Below are positions 1 through 10,134 of a stretch of 64,000 nt of DNA, one piece after another. The notes beneath the pieces were generated by a model that made no database searches, was not told where the DNA came from, and saw only the letters and a list, made by a program, of their open reading frames with translations. Source of the DNA: Marinomonas spartinae (GTDB lineage Bacteria > Pseudomonadota > Gammaproteobacteria > Pseudomonadales > Marinomonadaceae); assembly GCF_900089775.1 (NCBI RefSeq), contig NZ_FLOB01000003.1:1-64000 (forward strand), in the 5' to 3' direction. The position numbers were made by a program, and so were the translations under genes. The first letter of the stretch is position 1. The number at the start of each line of letters is the position of its first letter.

Positions 1-36
1 GAAGAAGAACGACGGGTATAGGGTTTGGTCATGGGT

Positions 37-75
37 TGGACTCCGTTATCGGTGATGAGATGAAAACGGAGTCCA
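37..75. other. 11-bp inverted repeat downstream of metZ
   Basis: Arms TGGACTCCGTT (37-47) and AACGGAGTCCA (65-75) are perfectly complementary around a 17-base loop. It lies about 60 bases past the metZ stop. There is no run of T after the stem on either strand, so it is not a standard intrinsic terminator. It could be an RNA 3'-end structure or belong to the next gene beyond the window edge. Confidence 0.45.
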
Positions 76-135
76 GTTTAGAGTGCGAAAAGATGGGATG
101 AAATAACGGCGTAGAATGAACGCTTACCTTTTCAG

Positions 136-1308
136 TTAGATCTGAGACAAAGCCCCATCAAAATCCGTGATAATATCTTCGATGTCTTCCAAACCTACCG
201 ATACGCGAATCAAACCTTCCACAATGCCCGCTTTGGCTTTTTCCTCATCGGTTAACCGACCGTGTGTAGTGGTAGCAGGATGCGTCACCAAGGTTTTGGT
301 ATCACCTAAATTACCCGTGATAGACACCAGATTGGCACTATTAATTACTTGCCATGCCGCCTCACGACCTCCTTCCACTTCGAACGACAACAGCCCACCA
401 AAATCTTTTTGCTGCCTCTTGGCAAGCTCGTGATATTTATGGCTTGGTAAACCACCATAGTTCACTTTTTTGACCTTCGGGTGAGCCTCTAAAAACTGTG
501 CCAATTTAAGCGCATTCGCTGAATGTGCGGTCATCCGTAGCGCCAAGGTTTCTAAACCATTAACTAAGACCCATGCGTTAAATGGGCTCATGCATGGCCC
601 CGCACTACGCATAAAGGCCGTAAACACTTCCACTATTTCTTTGCTAGAGATCAGCGCCCCACCCAGAGTACGGCCTTGTCCATCAATGAACTTCGTCGCC
701 GATTGCATCACGATATCCGCCCCCTGCGTTAAAGGGTTCTGAAGGGCTGGTGTTGCTAATACTGTATCGACACACAGTAATGCCCCTTTCTCATGTGCAA
801 GGTCTGCCACTCGTTGTACATCCACTACTTCATACAATGGGTTAGACGGCGTTTCAAAATAACAAAGCTTGGTCTTTTCATCGATGGCATCCTCCCAAGC
901 TTGATAATCCGTCGCATCTACATACACCACTTCCACACCAAATTTGGTTGTGTAGGTACTAAAAAATTTAACCGTAGAACCAAAGATGTTACGAGAGCAT
1001 ACAACCTTATCGCCAGCACTCAATAGGCTGTACGCCATGGTCATCAAGGCCGCCATACCAGAACTGGTTGCAATCGCCGCTTCACCTTTTTCTAGTGTGG
1101 CTAAACGCTTTTCAAACAATTCGACGGTCGGATTAGTAAAACGAGAATACACATTACCATTCTCTTCTCCAGAAAACTTACTCGCTGCTTCTTCAGCACT
1201 GGAGTAAGCGAAGCTAGAGGTTGCAAAAATCGCTTCACTATTTTCTTGCTCCTGCGTCTGACGAACACCAGAGTGAATGGCATTCGTCGCATCTTTATAA
1301 TCAGGCAT
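136..1308 (-). CDS. metZ: O-succinylhomoserine sulfhydrylase
   Basis: PLP enzyme of methionine synthesis that makes homocysteine directly from O-succinylhomoserine and sulfide, in the cytoplasm. The Cys/Met-metabolism fold is clear along the whole 390 residues. The Schiff-base lysine sits in SATKF (about K206), and the substrate and cofactor motifs SRFTNPT and ETPSNP are present. I chose the ATG at 1308 (MPDYKDATN) because a GGAGAG ribosome-binding site precedes it; an in-frame start 14 codons further upstream has no such site. It is the last gene of the purF-side block, separated from purF by a terminator and a 25-bp palindrome, so it probably has its own promoter. The purF-metZ order is the same as in Pseudomonas, which supports metZ over metB or metC. 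Confidence 0.9.
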   Translation of the reverse strand: MPDYKDATNAIHSGVRQTQEQENSEAIFATSSFAYSSAEEAASKFSGEENGNVYSRFTNPTVELFEKRLATLEKGEAAIATSSGMAALMTMAYSLLSAGDKVVCSRNIFGSTVKFFSTYTTKFGVEVVYVDATDYQAWEDAIDEKTKLCYFETPSNPLYEVVDVQRVADLAHEKGALLCVDTVLATPALQNPLTQGADIVMQSATKFIDGQGRTLGGALISSKEIVEVFTAFMRSAGPCMSPFNAWVLVNGLETLALRMTAHSANALKLAQFLEAHPKVKKVNYGGLPSHKYHELAKRQQKDFGGLLSFEVEGGREAAWQVINSANLVSITGNLGDTKTLVTHPATTTHGRLTDEEKAKAGIVEGLIRVSVGLEDIEDIITDFDGALSQI

Positions 1309-1358
1309 TCCTGTCTCTCCAACTTGGTTACTACTTATAACCCTACACATAATAATTT

Positions 1359-1383
1359 TATAAAAGGTCTATGACCTTTTATA
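1359..1383. promoter_or_regulatory. Perfect 25-bp AT-rich palindrome upstream of metZ
   Basis: Arms TATAAAAGGTC and GACCTTTTATA are separated by only TAT. It lies 51-75 bases before the chosen metZ start, in the metZ promoter or leader. It could be an operator or a leader hairpin. It does not resemble the MetJ box AGACGTCT, and no regulator can be named from sequence alone. Confidence 0.45.
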
Positions 1384-1479
1384 AAGACGTTTTCCAGCTC
1401 GTCGGCATTAACCCCATAACTCCCACACAACCTAAAATGTATGGAGACTGATTCAAAAGCTAGAGGCTAAAAAGTTACA

Positions 1480-1517
1480 AGCTAAAAACAATAAAGCCAG
1501 GCTATGACCTGGCTTTA
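1480..1517 (-). terminator. Intrinsic terminator after purF
   Basis: On the minus strand, about 80 bases past the purF stop, the stem TAAAGCCAGG / CCTGGCTTTA closes a 6-base loop and is followed by TTGTTTTT. It would end the cvpA-purF transcript and separate it from metZ. Confidence 0.75.
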
Positions 1518-1597
1518 TGATTGCGAAAGAACATGTCGCTAATGAAAACTAGCGCTCACCTTCCCAACTCTACATTTACCATAGATAGCTTATTTTG

Positions 1598-3109
1598 CTA
1601 CATGGGATACATCATGTCACTGCTAGAACTCACTGCACTAGACGTTTTTTTAGAATCATTGCGGGCTTCTTGCAAACGCTCCAAATACGCGTCATCGATA
1701 TCGCCTGTAATATATTGACCATCAAAGACCGAGGTATCAAATTCACGGACTTCGGAGTGTTTTTCATCGATACAAGCCTCAATCAAATCGTCCAAATCTT
1801 GGAAGATTAGCTTATCCGCTCCAATCAACTCACAAATTTCATCAACATTACGACCATGTGCAATCAATTCCGTTACCGCTGGCATATCGATACCATAAAC
1901 GTTCGGATAACGTACTTCTGGAGCAGCAGAGGCAATGTAAACTTTTTTTGCACCCGCTTCGCGAGCCATCTCGATAATTTCTTTACTGGTGGTGCCACGT
2001 ACAATAGAGTCATCAACCAATAAAACCGTTTTGTCTTTGAACTCAAAAGGCACAGGGTTAAGTTTTTGACGTACCGACTTTTTACGAACAGCCTGACCTG
2101 GCATGATAAACGTACGGCCAATATAGCGATTTTTTACCAAGCCTTCACGAAATGGAATATTTAATGTCTGTGCAATTTGCAATGCTGCCGTACGACTCGT
2201 GTCCGGAATGGGGATAACCACGTCGATATCATGATCTTGCCACTCTCGCTGAATTTTCGCCGCTAAGCGATCACCCATATTGATACGCGCCTTATATACA
2301 GAAATGTTGTCAATCACCGTATCAGGGCGTGCAAAATATACATATTCAAACAAACAAGGACGAGGCACCTTCTTCGGTGTGCACTGACGAACATGAACCT
2401 TATGGTTCACATCGAAGAAAATCGCCTCGCCTGGCTGAATATCTCGCTCAATAGTAAAACCTGCGGCATCTAAGGCGACACTTTCAGAGGCCACCATATA
2501 CTCAATGCCACCGCTTTCACTCATTTTTGAGCCGTAAATCAGTGGGCGAATACCATCAGGATCACGAAAAGCTAAAATCCCGTAGCCCGTAATAAGAGCC
2601 ACAACCGCGTATCCACCCTCGATGCGCTTATAAACACGCTCTAACGCATTAAAGATATCATCAGGTGTTGGAATCAACTTGTTTTCTGAACTCATTTCAT
2701 GGGCCAAGACATTCAATAGAACCTCTGAATCAGACGTTGTATTGATGTGGCGCAAGTCGGACTCAAATACTTCTTGTTTAAGCTTAGCGGTGTTGGTTAA
2801 ATTACCGTTATGAGCCAGTGAAATACCGTAAGGTGAGTTAACGTAAAAAGGCTGCGCTTCTGCAGAACTAGAAGTGCCTGCGGTGGGGTAACGAGCATGC
2901 CCAATGCCAATGTTACCATGTAGTTTTTTCATATGACGTGTACGAAATACTTCGCTCACAGGTCCATTGTCTTTGCGTAAGCATAATAGTCCATTATGAC
3001 TTGTCACCATCCCGGCTGCATCTTGACCTCGATGTTGCAGGACAGTCAAAGCATCAAAAATAGTTTGGTTAACCATGGACGTGCCAACGACACCAACGAT
3101 ACCACACAT
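1598..3109 (-). CDS. purF: Amidophosphoribosyltransferase
   Basis: First committed step of purine synthesis: PRPP plus glutamine gives 5-phosphoribosylamine. The protein begins MCGIVGVVG, so Cys2 becomes the N-terminal nucleophile of the glutaminase domain (about residues 2-235). The phosphoribosyltransferase domain follows, with the PRPP loop [13 protein letters not shown] at about residues 361-373. Length 503 is normal for proteobacterial PurF. It follows cvpA with an 83-base gap, the same pairing as in Escherichia and Pseudomonas, and a strong hairpin follows it. PurR-type control is possible, but I see no confident operator. Confidence 0.97.
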   Translation of the reverse strand: MCGIVGVVGTSMVNQTIFDALTVLQHRGQDAAGMVTSHNGLLCLRKDNGPVSEVFRTRHMKKLHGNIGIGHARYPTAGTSSSAEAQPFYVNSPYGISLAHNGNLTNTAKLKQEVFESDLRHINTTSDSEVLLNVLAHEMSSENKLIPTPDDIFNALERVYKRIEGGYAVVALITGYGILAFRDPDGIRPLIYGSKMSESGGIEYMVASESVALDAAGFTIERDIQPGEAIFFDVNHKVHVRQCTPKKVPRPCLFEYVYFARPDTVIDNISVYKARINMGDRLAAKIQREWQDHDIDVVIPIPDTSRTAALQIAQTLNIPFREGLVKNRYIGRTFIMPGQAVRKKSVRQKLNPVPFEFKDKTVLLVDDSIVRGTTSKEIIEMAREAGAKKVYIASAAPEVRYPNVYGIDMPAVTELIAHGRNVDEICELIGADKLIFQDLDDLIEACIDEKHSEVREFDTSVFDGQYITGDIDDAYLERLQEARNDSKKTSSAVSSSSDMMYPM

Positions 3110-3192
3110 GTATTAGATCCTCGTTTTGGGGAAATTACGTAAAATACGCAAAAAGGTTCTTCTTTGGGTGGTTACTCAATATAAGCAACCCG

Positions 3193-3726
3193 TTAACTGC
3201 TAAGAACACGATTTATGAGAGACGGATTGATTTCATCCGAGCTCTTGCCTAACATATCTCGCGTCCAGTCTTTTAATAACACCAATTGAGGGATCAGAGT
3301 CGAGTTTTTCCACATCTGAGTTTTTTCAATTGATGGGCTTAAACTTAGTAAAGATACAAATGCCACGACCACTAAAGCGCCTCGAGCAAAGCCAAACACC
3401 ATACCTAATACACGGTCGGTACTCGACAGCCCCGTGACTTGTATTAATGAGCCTATTAAGTAACTCACCAATGCACAGATTATTAAAGTGGCAACAAATA
3501 AAGCGATAAAGGCCACTATATAACGAACTTGATCACTCTGAATTTGCTGAACCAATAAAGTCTGCATATTATCTGAAAACTTAACAGCCACAACAAACGC
3601 TACAACCCAAGTCACCAGAGACAATACTTCTTTAACAAAGCCTCTCTTCAAGCTCAACAAAGTCGATACAAGAACAACGGCAATAATAAGCCAATCTATT
3701 GTAGTAATAGAGTTTACTGTGTTCAT
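3193..3726 (-). CDS. cvpA: CvpA family inner-membrane protein
   Basis: Integral membrane protein of about 177 residues with four hydrophobic segments (about 10-30, 32-52, 62-90 and 100-122) and a polar C-terminal tail. The name comes from colicin V production in E. coli; its biochemical role is not settled. The ATG at 3726 is preferred over the one at 3738 because GGAGA lies seven bases before it. It is cotranscribed with dedD upstream and purF downstream, the usual neighbourhood of the family. Confidence 0.9.
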   Translation of the reverse strand: MNTVNSITTIDWLIIAVVLVSTLLSLKRGFVKEVLSLVTWVVAFVVAVKFSDNMQTLLVQQIQSDQVRYIVAFIALFVATLIICALVSYLIGSLIQVTGLSSTDRVLGMVFGFARGALVVVAFVSLLSLSPSIEKTQMWKNSTLIPQLVLLKDWTRDMLGKSSDEINPSLINRVLSS

Positions 3727-3770
3727 AATGGTCTCCATAAAATCGCGAGGATTCTAACAGAAGCGAATCG

Positions 3771-4424
3771 CTAATTCTCCGAAAACTTCGTCACAATTCC
3801 TTTTAGACCAAATTTCTTTTTAATGTCATTCATGGTTTTCTCAGAGGCACTTCTTTCAAACTCCGGTCCAACATAGACTTTGTTAAGAGAACTACTGGTG
3901 ATGCTGTATGCCGAGTAATTTGCCTTTTTCAACTTAGCCACCAAACGTTTTGCATTCGCTTCATTCGCAAAGGTGGCAATTTGTACCGTCCAACGAACAG
4001 CCATTTGTGGTTTAGGTCGGTTTTCGCTAGTTTGCTTGTCTGTTGATGCTTTTGCGGTACGAGACGAAGACGAATCGTTTTGCGCTGATTGCTTTGATGA
4101 AGAGTCTTCTTTGTTAACAGAAGTCTTATCTGTAGGTACAAGCGTAATATCTTGAGGCTGTTTTAGTGGAATGGCTGAAGTGGAATGTTTGTTCGTAACA
4201 GAGACATGGGTGACATCATTTTTAGACGACCTATCCGGCAAACTGCTTACGGGCTGTGTCGCGGCTATTTTTGCTTCTGGAAAAACGGGCGCTTTACTCA
4301 CCTCTACCTGAACCCCCAGCTCAGGGGGACGCTGACCATCTAAAACTTGCGGTAGAATAATCGCCGCAGCGACAATCATAATGCCCGCACCGATTAATCT
4401 ATGAGTCAAAGTTTTATCTAACAT
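3771..4424 (-). CDS. dedD: SPOR-domain membrane protein, DedD-like
   Basis: Septal peptidoglycan-binding protein. It has a short cytoplasmic start, one membrane helix (about 9-26, ending in LPQVLDG), a Ser/Thr/Lys-rich periplasmic linker (about 45-140) and a C-terminal SPOR domain (about 142-217, starting RWTVQIATFANEANAKRL). SPOR domains bind denuded glycan strands at the division site. Its start overlaps the end of folC by 7 bp, so translation is probably coupled. Position between folC and cvpA matches dedD in E. coli and Pseudomonas. The linker is low-complexity and not expected to be conserved. Confidence 0.87.
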   Translation of the reverse strand: MLDKTLTHRLIGAGIMIVAAAIILPQVLDGQRPPELGVQVEVSKAPVFPEAKIAATQPVSSLPDRSSKNDVTHVSVTNKHSTSAIPLKQPQDITLVPTDKTSVNKEDSSSKQSAQNDSSSSRTAKASTDKQTSENRPKPQMAVRWTVQIATFANEANAKRLVAKLKKANYSAYSITSSSLNKVYVGPEFERSASEKTMNDIKKKFGLKGIVTKFSEN

Positions 4425-5701
4425 GGAACACCTTTTTCTCGATCATGCTGCAAATGGCGAGCATGTTCTAAATAGTCTGTAACCGTTACAAAAGAGCCAA
4501 ATACAACCACGGCCTTTGACTCCTCAACGGCCTTGGAGACTGCTGTATCATATGCTTGTGCTACCGATGGGAAAGACTGTTTATGCGAATGATCCAGCTT
4601 TATATAAAGCTCATCAGCCTTTGCTCCTCGCACTCCCTCTAAATCCGCAAAATACCATGACGAGAATCGCGAAGCTAAAATAGCCATGACATTATCAATG
4701 TCTTTATCTTTTAACATACCACAAACAGCAATGGGAGCTGACTCAAAATCAGCAATCCGCTTGGCTAATTCGGTCGCCGCCTCAGGGTTATGGGCAACAT
4801 CAATGTACACCAACGGCTCACTAGACACTTTTTGAAAACGCCCGGTTAGTTGAGCATGACGAAATAAGGATACCAAAGCCTCTTTTGTTGGAGACAATCC
4901 CATATAACTCAACACAGCGACAACTGTAGCCGCATTCTCAATTGGCAAGTTGGGGATAGGCAAGCCATCAAAGAGAAGCCCGTTACCAGACCAAGACCAC
5001 ACGTTTCCTGACCTGAAGTAGGAAAAATCCGTGCCTTTTTGACGCAATATGGCTCCAATAGCATTAGCTGTATTCGCTAACGATGCAGGGGGATTCACAA
5101 CCCCACTGACAAGCAGCTTTCCTACTCGGGCAATGCCCGTCTTTTCCTGAGCAATCACCTCGAGAGAGTCACCGAGCCAATCGGTATGATCCAGCGCAAT
5201 AGACGTCACCACAGCCACATCAGTATCGACCATATTCACAGAATCCAGTCGACCACCAAGACCCACTTCCAACACCCAATAATCCAAATTCGCTTCAGAG
5301 AAAACCCATAAGGCTGCCAAGGTGCTAAATTCAAAATAAGTCAGTGGTATGTCACCACGAGCCAACTCAATCGCCTTAAAAGCCTGACAGATTAGATCGT
5401 CTTCACATGGCTGATCATTGATTGCGATGCGCTCATTGAAATCGATAAAATGGGGGGAAGTATAGGTACCAACAGAATAGCCTTGTGAACACAGATACTG
5501 GGTCAACATGGCGCAAGTCGAACCTTTACCGTTGGTGCCCGCTACTGTAATGATTTTTGCGTTAGGCCTGACGATATTAAGCTTAGCTAAAACCGACGCC
5601 CCTCGTTCTAGGCCTAATTCAATTTCAGAAGGATGCTGGCTCTCGATATACGAAAGCCAGTCATCCAGAGACTTACACACAGTCGACGACTTGGATGTCA
5701 T
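4418..5701 (-). CDS. folC: Dihydrofolate synthase / folylpolyglutamate synthase
   Basis: Mur-ligase family enzyme that adds glutamate to dihydropteroate and then to reduced folates. The ATP-binding loop GTNGKGST is at about residues 55-62, and the downstream motifs SIALDHTDWLG and VAHNPEA are typical of FolC. Length 427 is usual. It starts 4 bases after the accD stop and overlaps dedD, so accD-folC-dedD form one transcript, as in E. coli. Confidence 0.95.
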   Translation of the reverse strand: MTSKSSTVCKSLDDWLSYIESQHPSEIELGLERGASVLAKLNIVRPNAKIITVAGTNGKGSTCAMLTQYLCSQGYSVGTYTSPHFIDFNERIAINDQPCEDDLICQAFKAIELARGDIPLTYFEFSTLAALWVFSEANLDYWVLEVGLGGRLDSVNMVDTDVAVVTSIALDHTDWLGDSLEVIAQEKTGIARVGKLLVSGVVNPPASLANTANAIGAILRQKGTDFSYFRSGNVWSWSGNGLLFDGLPIPNLPIENAATVVAVLSYMGLSPTKEALVSLFRHAQLTGRFQKVSSEPLVYIDVAHNPEAATELAKRIADFESAPIAVCGMLKDKDIDNVMAILASRFSSWYFADLEGVRGAKADELYIKLDHSHKQSFPSVAQAYDTAVSKAVEESKAVVVFGSFVTVTDYLEHARHLQHDREKGVPC

Positions 5702-5705
5702 TCAA

Positions 5706-6569
5706 TTAAGCCGCTCTATTCGTCAACATCGATAAAATATTGTAGAGGCGATCACGCATCTCGTTACGCTTGATAATCATATCCAATGCGCCCTTTTCCA
5801 TCAGGAATTCACTGCGCTGAAAACCTTCAGGCAATTTCTCACGAACCGTTTGTTCAATAACACGAGGGCCCGCAAAACCGATCAGCGCATTTGGCTCTGC
5901 AACGTTTAAATCCCCTAACATGGCCAATGAAGCAGATACCCCACCAAATACAGGATCCGTCATCACCGAAATGTATGGAATGCCTTCTTGTTTCATGCGT
6001 TCAAGACCTGCACTGGTTTTCGCCATTTGCATTAAAGAAATCAACGCCTCTTGCATACGTGCCCCACCAGAGGCAGAGAAGCAAATCAAAGGAATACGTT
6101 TTTCAAGACATACATTCACTGCTTGAATAAAACGTTCCCCGACGATTGCTCCCATAGAGCCTCCGAGGAAGCTAAACTCAAACGCTACGGCAACCACAGG
6201 CATACCATTTAATGCCCCTTCCATTGCGACTAAGGCATCTTTCTCACCAGTGGTTTTTTGCGCTGCTACCAATCGATCTTTGTAGCGCTTAGAATCTTTA
6301 AACTTCAATTTATCCTCAGGCTCTAAGTGCTCACCAATCTCGTAACGCCCCTCATGATCCAAAAAGATATCTAGACGACGACGCGCACTAACACGCAAAT
6401 GATGCTGACATTTTGGACAAACATCGAGATTTTTGTCTAACTCAGGGCGGTATAATACACTGTCGCATTTCGGGCACTTTTTCCAAAGCCCCTCAGGCAC
6501 AGAACCCGAACCACGCTTTGATTCACTGCGCACAATTGAAGGTAAAAATTTATCTAACCAGCTACTCAT
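5706..6569 (-). CDS. accD: Acetyl-CoA carboxylase carboxyltransferase subunit beta
   Basis: Transfers the carboxyl group from carboxybiotin to acetyl-CoA, working with AccA in fatty-acid synthesis. The N-terminal four-cysteine zinc ribbon is visible as [11 protein letters not shown] followed by CPKCQHH (about residues 32-57). The crotonase-like core carries [14 protein letters not shown] and [10 protein letters not shown]. The start is ATG at 6569 (MSSWLDKF), preceded by TTGGAGAAACAA; reading from the TTG just upstream would place the ribosome-binding site inside the gene. It lies between trpA and folC, as in many gammaproteobacteria. Confidence 0.96.
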   Translation of the reverse strand: MSSWLDKFLPSIVRSESKRGSGSVPEGLWKKCPKCDSVLYRPELDKNLDVCPKCQHHLRVSARRRLDIFLDHEGRYEIGEHLEPEDKLKFKDSKRYKDRLVAAQKTTGEKDALVAMEGALNGMPVVAVAFEFSFLGGSMGAIVGERFIQAVNVCLEKRIPLICFSASGGARMQEALISLMQMAKTSAGLERMKQEGIPYISVMTDPVFGGVSASLAMLGDLNVAEPNALIGFAGPRVIEQTVREKLPEGFQRSEFLMEKGALDMIIKRNEMRDRLYNILSMLTNRAA

Positions 6570-6592
6570 TTGTTTCTCCAAATCCTTATTTA

Positions 6593-7414
6593 CTAACTGC
6601 CGCTTTGCTCAGCATCCATCTGTGCACGCATTGGTGCAAGAATAGACTGTAAAGCGTCAGCGATATATTCTTTTGTTTGATTTTGATTCTCTGCGATGGC
6701 ATCAACCAATACACTGCCAACAATCACGCCATCCGCACACTGACTCACCGCTGCTGCTGTTTTGGCATCTCGAATACCAAAACCTACCCCTATTGGTAAG
6801 CGGGTAACTTCCCGCAATGAATCAACGTGTTGCTTCACACTATCAACATCTAACGCTGTCGAACCCGTCACGCCTTTCACAGATACGTAATAAACATAAC
6901 CGGAAGCAAGCGCACAAATTTTCTTCGCTCGAGCAGGTGTTGTCGTAGGCGATAATAGATAAATGAGATCAATATCATTTTCGCGGAAGCATTCTACTAC
7001 ATCTGTCGCCTCTTCTGGAGTCAGATCCACTAATAAAATGCCATCTACCCCCGCTTCTTTAGCGGAATGGGCAAATTCTTGGTAGCCAAAAAACTCAATG
7101 GGGTTTAAATATCCCATAAGAACAACAGGCGTGTCAGTATTCTGCTCTCGGAACTGACGGATAATATCTAATACTTTACGTACACTTGTCCCAGCGGCCA
7201 GACTCCGTTCACACGCCAGTTGGATAACCGGGCCATCAGCCATAGGATCAGAAAAAGGCATACCAACCTCAATAACATCCGCTCCCGCCGCAACCAAACC
7301 ATTCATAATGGTTACCGTGTGCTCTGGTGTTGGGTCGCCTGCTGTAATATAAGGAATCAGGGCTTTTTTACCTGAAGCCGCTAAATTGTCAAAACATGCA
7401 TTTATACGGCTCAT
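6593..7414 (-). CDS. trpA: Tryptophan synthase alpha subunit
   Basis: Cleaves indole-3-glycerol phosphate to indole and glyceraldehyde 3-phosphate; the indole is channelled to TrpB. This is a TIM barrel of 273 residues with catalytic Glu49 in [10 protein letters not shown] and the conserved DGILLVDL strand. Its ATG overlaps the trpB TGA by 4 bp (ATGA), the usual coupling for making equal amounts of the two subunits. The phosphate-binding region [12 protein letters not shown] is present near residue 210. Confidence 0.97.
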   Translation of the reverse strand: MSRINACFDNLAASGKKALIPYITAGDPTPEHTVTIMNGLVAAGADVIEVGMPFSDPMADGPVIQLACERSLAAGTSVRKVLDIIRQFREQNTDTPVVLMGYLNPIEFFGYQEFAHSAKEAGVDGILLVDLTPEEATDVVECFRENDIDLIYLLSPTTTPARAKKICALASGYVYYVSVKGVTGSTALDVDSVKQHVDSLREVTRLPIGVGFGIRDAKTAAAVSQCADGVIVGSVLVDAIAENQNQTKEYIADALQSILAPMRAQMDAEQSGS

Positions 7415-8622
7415 ACCTCAATCCCATCCAATTCTGCAACGGTTAAAATATCTTTATCACCACGACCCGATAAATTGATTACAATAATTTGATCTTTGCT
7501 CATAGTAGCGGCAAGCTTCATACCATAGGCAACTGCATGACTGGACTCCAAGGCTGGCATAATCCCCTCAAGACGAGTAAGGTCACGGAACCCTTCCATT
7601 GCCTCATCGTCATTGATGGCCACATATTTTGCGCGCCCAATATCTTTCAACCAAGAGTGTTCAGGCCCTACGCCGGGATAATCTAAACCAGCAGATATAG
7701 AATGAGTACCGATAATTTGACCATCTTCGTCGGCCATTACATAGGTACGATTACCGTGTAACACACCTGGACGACCTGCCGATAAAGGCGCCGCATGACG
7801 GCCCGTTTCGACGCCATCACCACCTGCTTCAACGCCATACATCGCCACACCTTTATCGCCGATAAACGGATGAAACAAGCCAATCGCGTTAGAGCCGCCA
7901 CCAACACAAGCAACAAGCGCATCGGGTAAACGACCCTCCTGTTCCATACACTGAACTTTCGTCTCACGGCCAATCACAGCTTGAAAATCACGCACTAATT
8001 TAGGATAAGGATGTGGACCCGCTGCCGTCCCGATAATGTAAAAAGTATCATCGACGTTGCTCACCCAGTAACGCATAGCTTCATTCAAAGCGTCTTTTAA
8101 CGTCTTTGTACCAGACTCAACAGGAACAACTTCCGCCCCCAACAGCTTCATACGGTACACATTTAAGGACTGACGCTTGATATCTTCTGCGCCCATGAAA
8201 ACCTTACATTTCAGCCCCAAGCGAGCTGCCACAGTCGCAGACGCCACGCCATGTTGGCCCGCTCCCGTTTCAGCGATGATGTTTGGTTTGCCCATATGTT
8301 TGGCAAGCAAGGCCTGTCCAATGGTGTTATTGATTTTATGGGCCCCCGTATGATTTAGGTCTTCACGCTTCAGATAAATTTTCGCCCCACCTGCTTTTGC
8401 AGTTAAACGCTCGGCAAAATACAAAGGCGACGGACGCCCGACATAATGCGCTAGGTCTTTATCAAACGCCGCCTGGAACTCTGCACTTTGAGATAACTCT
8501 TCGTACATTTTGGTCAAATCATCAAGTGCAGACATCAAGGTTTCAGATACAAATGTTCCACCAAACTGCCCAAAACGCCCTTGCGCATCGGGTAGGTTTA
8601 AATCAATTGGACTATCACTCAC
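7411..8622 (-). CDS. trpB: Tryptophan synthase beta subunit
   Basis: PLP enzyme that joins indole and serine to give tryptophan. The cofactor lysine is in TGAHKINN (about K96) and the phosphate-binding glycines are in [11 protein letters not shown] place the start at the GTG at 8622 ([12 protein letters not shown], 403 residues): TTGGAGCGAAAT precedes it and it overlaps the trpF stop by 8 bp. The longer reading from a GTG at 8694 would overlap trpF by 80 bp and add a tail not seen in the family. trpF-trpB-trpA run as one unit. Confidence 0.95.
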   Translation of the reverse strand: MSDSPIDLNLPDAQGRFGQFGGTFVSETLMSALDDLTKMYEELSQSAEFQAAFDKDLAHYVGRPSPLYFAERLTAKAGGAKIYLKREDLNHTGAHKINNTIGQALLAKHMGKPNIIAETGAGQHGVASATVAARLGLKCKVFMGAEDIKRQSLNVYRMKLLGAEVVPVESGTKTLKDALNEAMRYWVSNVDDTFYIIGTAAGPHPYPKLVRDFQAVIGRETKVQCMEQEGRLPDALVACVGGGSNAIGLFHPFIGDKGVAMYGVEAGGDGVETGRHAAPLSAGRPGVLHGNRTYVMADEDGQIIGTHSISAGLDYPGVGPEHSWLKDIGRAKYVAINDDEAMEGFRDLTRLEGIMPALESSHAVAYGMKLAATMSKDQIIVINLSGRGDKDILTVAELDGIEV

Positions 8623-9232
8623 ATTTCGCTCCAATAATAAATTCTTGAATACGCGACTCACTTTTGAGCCCTTTGGATCGTTCAACACCACCACTCACAT
8701 CCACTGCATAAGGAGCCACTTGCTCAACCGCCGCACGAACATTTTGAGGCGTTAACCCCCCCGCCAATATCACGCTAAAAGGTGCGTCCTTCGGAATCAA
8801 CTGCCAGTCAAATGATTCGCCAGTGCCTCCCGGAACCCCTTCTTTATAGGCATCTAGCAGAATGGCACTAGCCGAGGAATAAGCTTGCCCAAGCGCTAAA
8901 ATATCGCCCCCTTCTCTTACCCTTAGGGCCTTTATATAGGGACGATTATACTGCAAACAAGTTGATTCAGTTTCATCACCATGAAACTGAATCGTCCAAC
9001 GAGCACTTCCCGTGATTACACGCTTAATCAAAGCGGATTCTGCATTAACAAATAACGCCACAGGCACCACAAAAGGAGGCAACTGAGCCACTATCTCATT
9101 GGCTGCTTGAGGGTCAATATACCGAGAGCTTTTTTCATAAAAAACAAATCCCAGCGCATCCGCCCCATGACGACAAGCAATCAATGCATCTTCAAGGTTC
9201 GTTATGCCACAAATTTTAACTCGACAGCTCAT
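8615..9232 (-). CDS. trpF: Phosphoribosylanthranilate isomerase
   Basis: Amadori rearrangement in tryptophan synthesis. A 205-residue TIM barrel with catalytic Cys in VKICGITN (about Cys8), the catalytic Asp in [10 protein letters not shown], and the [11 protein letters not shown] phosphate-binding turn. It overlaps truA by 4 bp upstream and trpB by 8 bp downstream. Linkage to truA matches Pseudomonas, although there trpB and trpA lie elsewhere. Confidence 0.96.
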   Translation of the reverse strand: MSCRVKICGITNLEDALIACRHGADALGFVFYEKSSRYIDPQAANEIVAQLPPFVVPVALFVNAESALIKRVITGSARWTIQFHGDETESTCLQYNRPYIKALRVREGGDILALGQAYSSASAILLDAYKEGVPGGTGESFDWQLIPKDAPFSVILAGGLTPQNVRAAVEQVAPYAVDVSGGVERSKGLKSESRIQEFIIGAKCE

Positions 9233-10134
9233 AAGACAACTCGATTATCAGTCGAAAGTATTTTTTGATCAGACGAAGCAGAACAAGCCGCCTCGTCCGT
9301 CCTGTGGTATGGCTTAGAAGTACAAGCCGACTCATCAACAACGGGAAGAAAATGCGGACCTAAAGTAGGCTTGGGTATATTGAAATGCTCTGGGTATTCT
9401 GCATCAACAAAATACAAACCAGAAGGTGATGCGGTCACCCCCCCTTTCGTTCTGTCTTTTGCCTCAAGTATATGCTTCGCCCATTCAACTGGTTGTTCAC
9501 CTGCCCCAATGGCAATCAATACCCCTGCAAAATTACGAATCATATGATGTAAAAATGCATTAGCCCTGACGTCAAGTACAACATATTGACCAAGTTGCTG
9601 AACGGAAAAATTTAAAATAGTACGTATTGGACTTTTCGCCTGACAACCTACAGCACGAAAAGAAGAGAAGTCGTGCTCACCAACAAACGAATTAGCCGCT
9701 TCTTGCATAGCTTGAACATTAAGCTTCTTATACGTCCAAGTCACACCGCCTATTAAAATGGCAGGACGTAACTCAGATTGGTAAATAACATAGCGGTAAC
9801 GACGGCTCAAAGCACTAAAACGTGCATGAAAATCCATATCCACATAACGAGCCGCAACAATAGATATATCAGGAGGGAGATGTGTGTTTACCCCCAACGT
9901 CCAAGATCGCTCATTTCGGACAGCCTCTGTCTCAAAATGAACGACTTGTGCGCTGGCATGAACACCCGTGTCCGTCCTACCAGCACAAATAATACTGACA
10001 GGATGGTTTGCAATAATACTGACTGCTTTTTCTACCTCTTCTTGAACCGTCGGCACATCGTATTTTTGCGCCTGCCAGCCCTTATAGGCAGTGCCGTTAT
10101 ACTCAACGACAAGAACTACTTTCTTTTTAGTCAC
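9229..10134 (-). CDS. truA: tRNA pseudouridine(38-40) synthase
   Basis: Converts uridines 38-40 of the tRNA anticodon stem to pseudouridine. The catalytic aspartate is in AGRTDTGVHA (about Asp55), and VEYNGTAYKGWQ marks the N-terminus. The core ends near residue 265; the last 35 residues (rich in Ser, Thr and Ala) extend beyond the E. coli enzyme and look disordered. It overlaps fimV by 8 bp and trpF by 4 bp. Confidence 0.95.
   Translation of the reverse strand: MTKKKVVLVVEYNGTAYKGWQAQKYDVPTVQEEVEKAVSIIANHPVSIICAGRTDTGVHASAQVVHFETEAVRNERSWTLGVNTHLPPDISIVAARYVDMDFHARFSALSRRYRYVIYQSELRPAILIGGVTWTYKKLNVQAMQEAANSFVGEHDFSSFRAVGCQAKSPIRTILNFSVQQLGQYVVLDVRANAFLHHMIRNFAGVLIAIGAGEQPVEWAKHILEAKDRTKGGVTASPSGLYFVDAEYPEHFNIPKPTLGPHFLPVVDESACTSKPYHRTDEAACSASSDQKILSTDNRVVL

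Noticed and set aside
8623..8694. Longer trpB start at a GTG at 8694
   Set aside because: It overlaps trpF by 80 bp and adds a non-family tail; the GTG at 8622 has GGAG upstream and the common 8-bp overlap.
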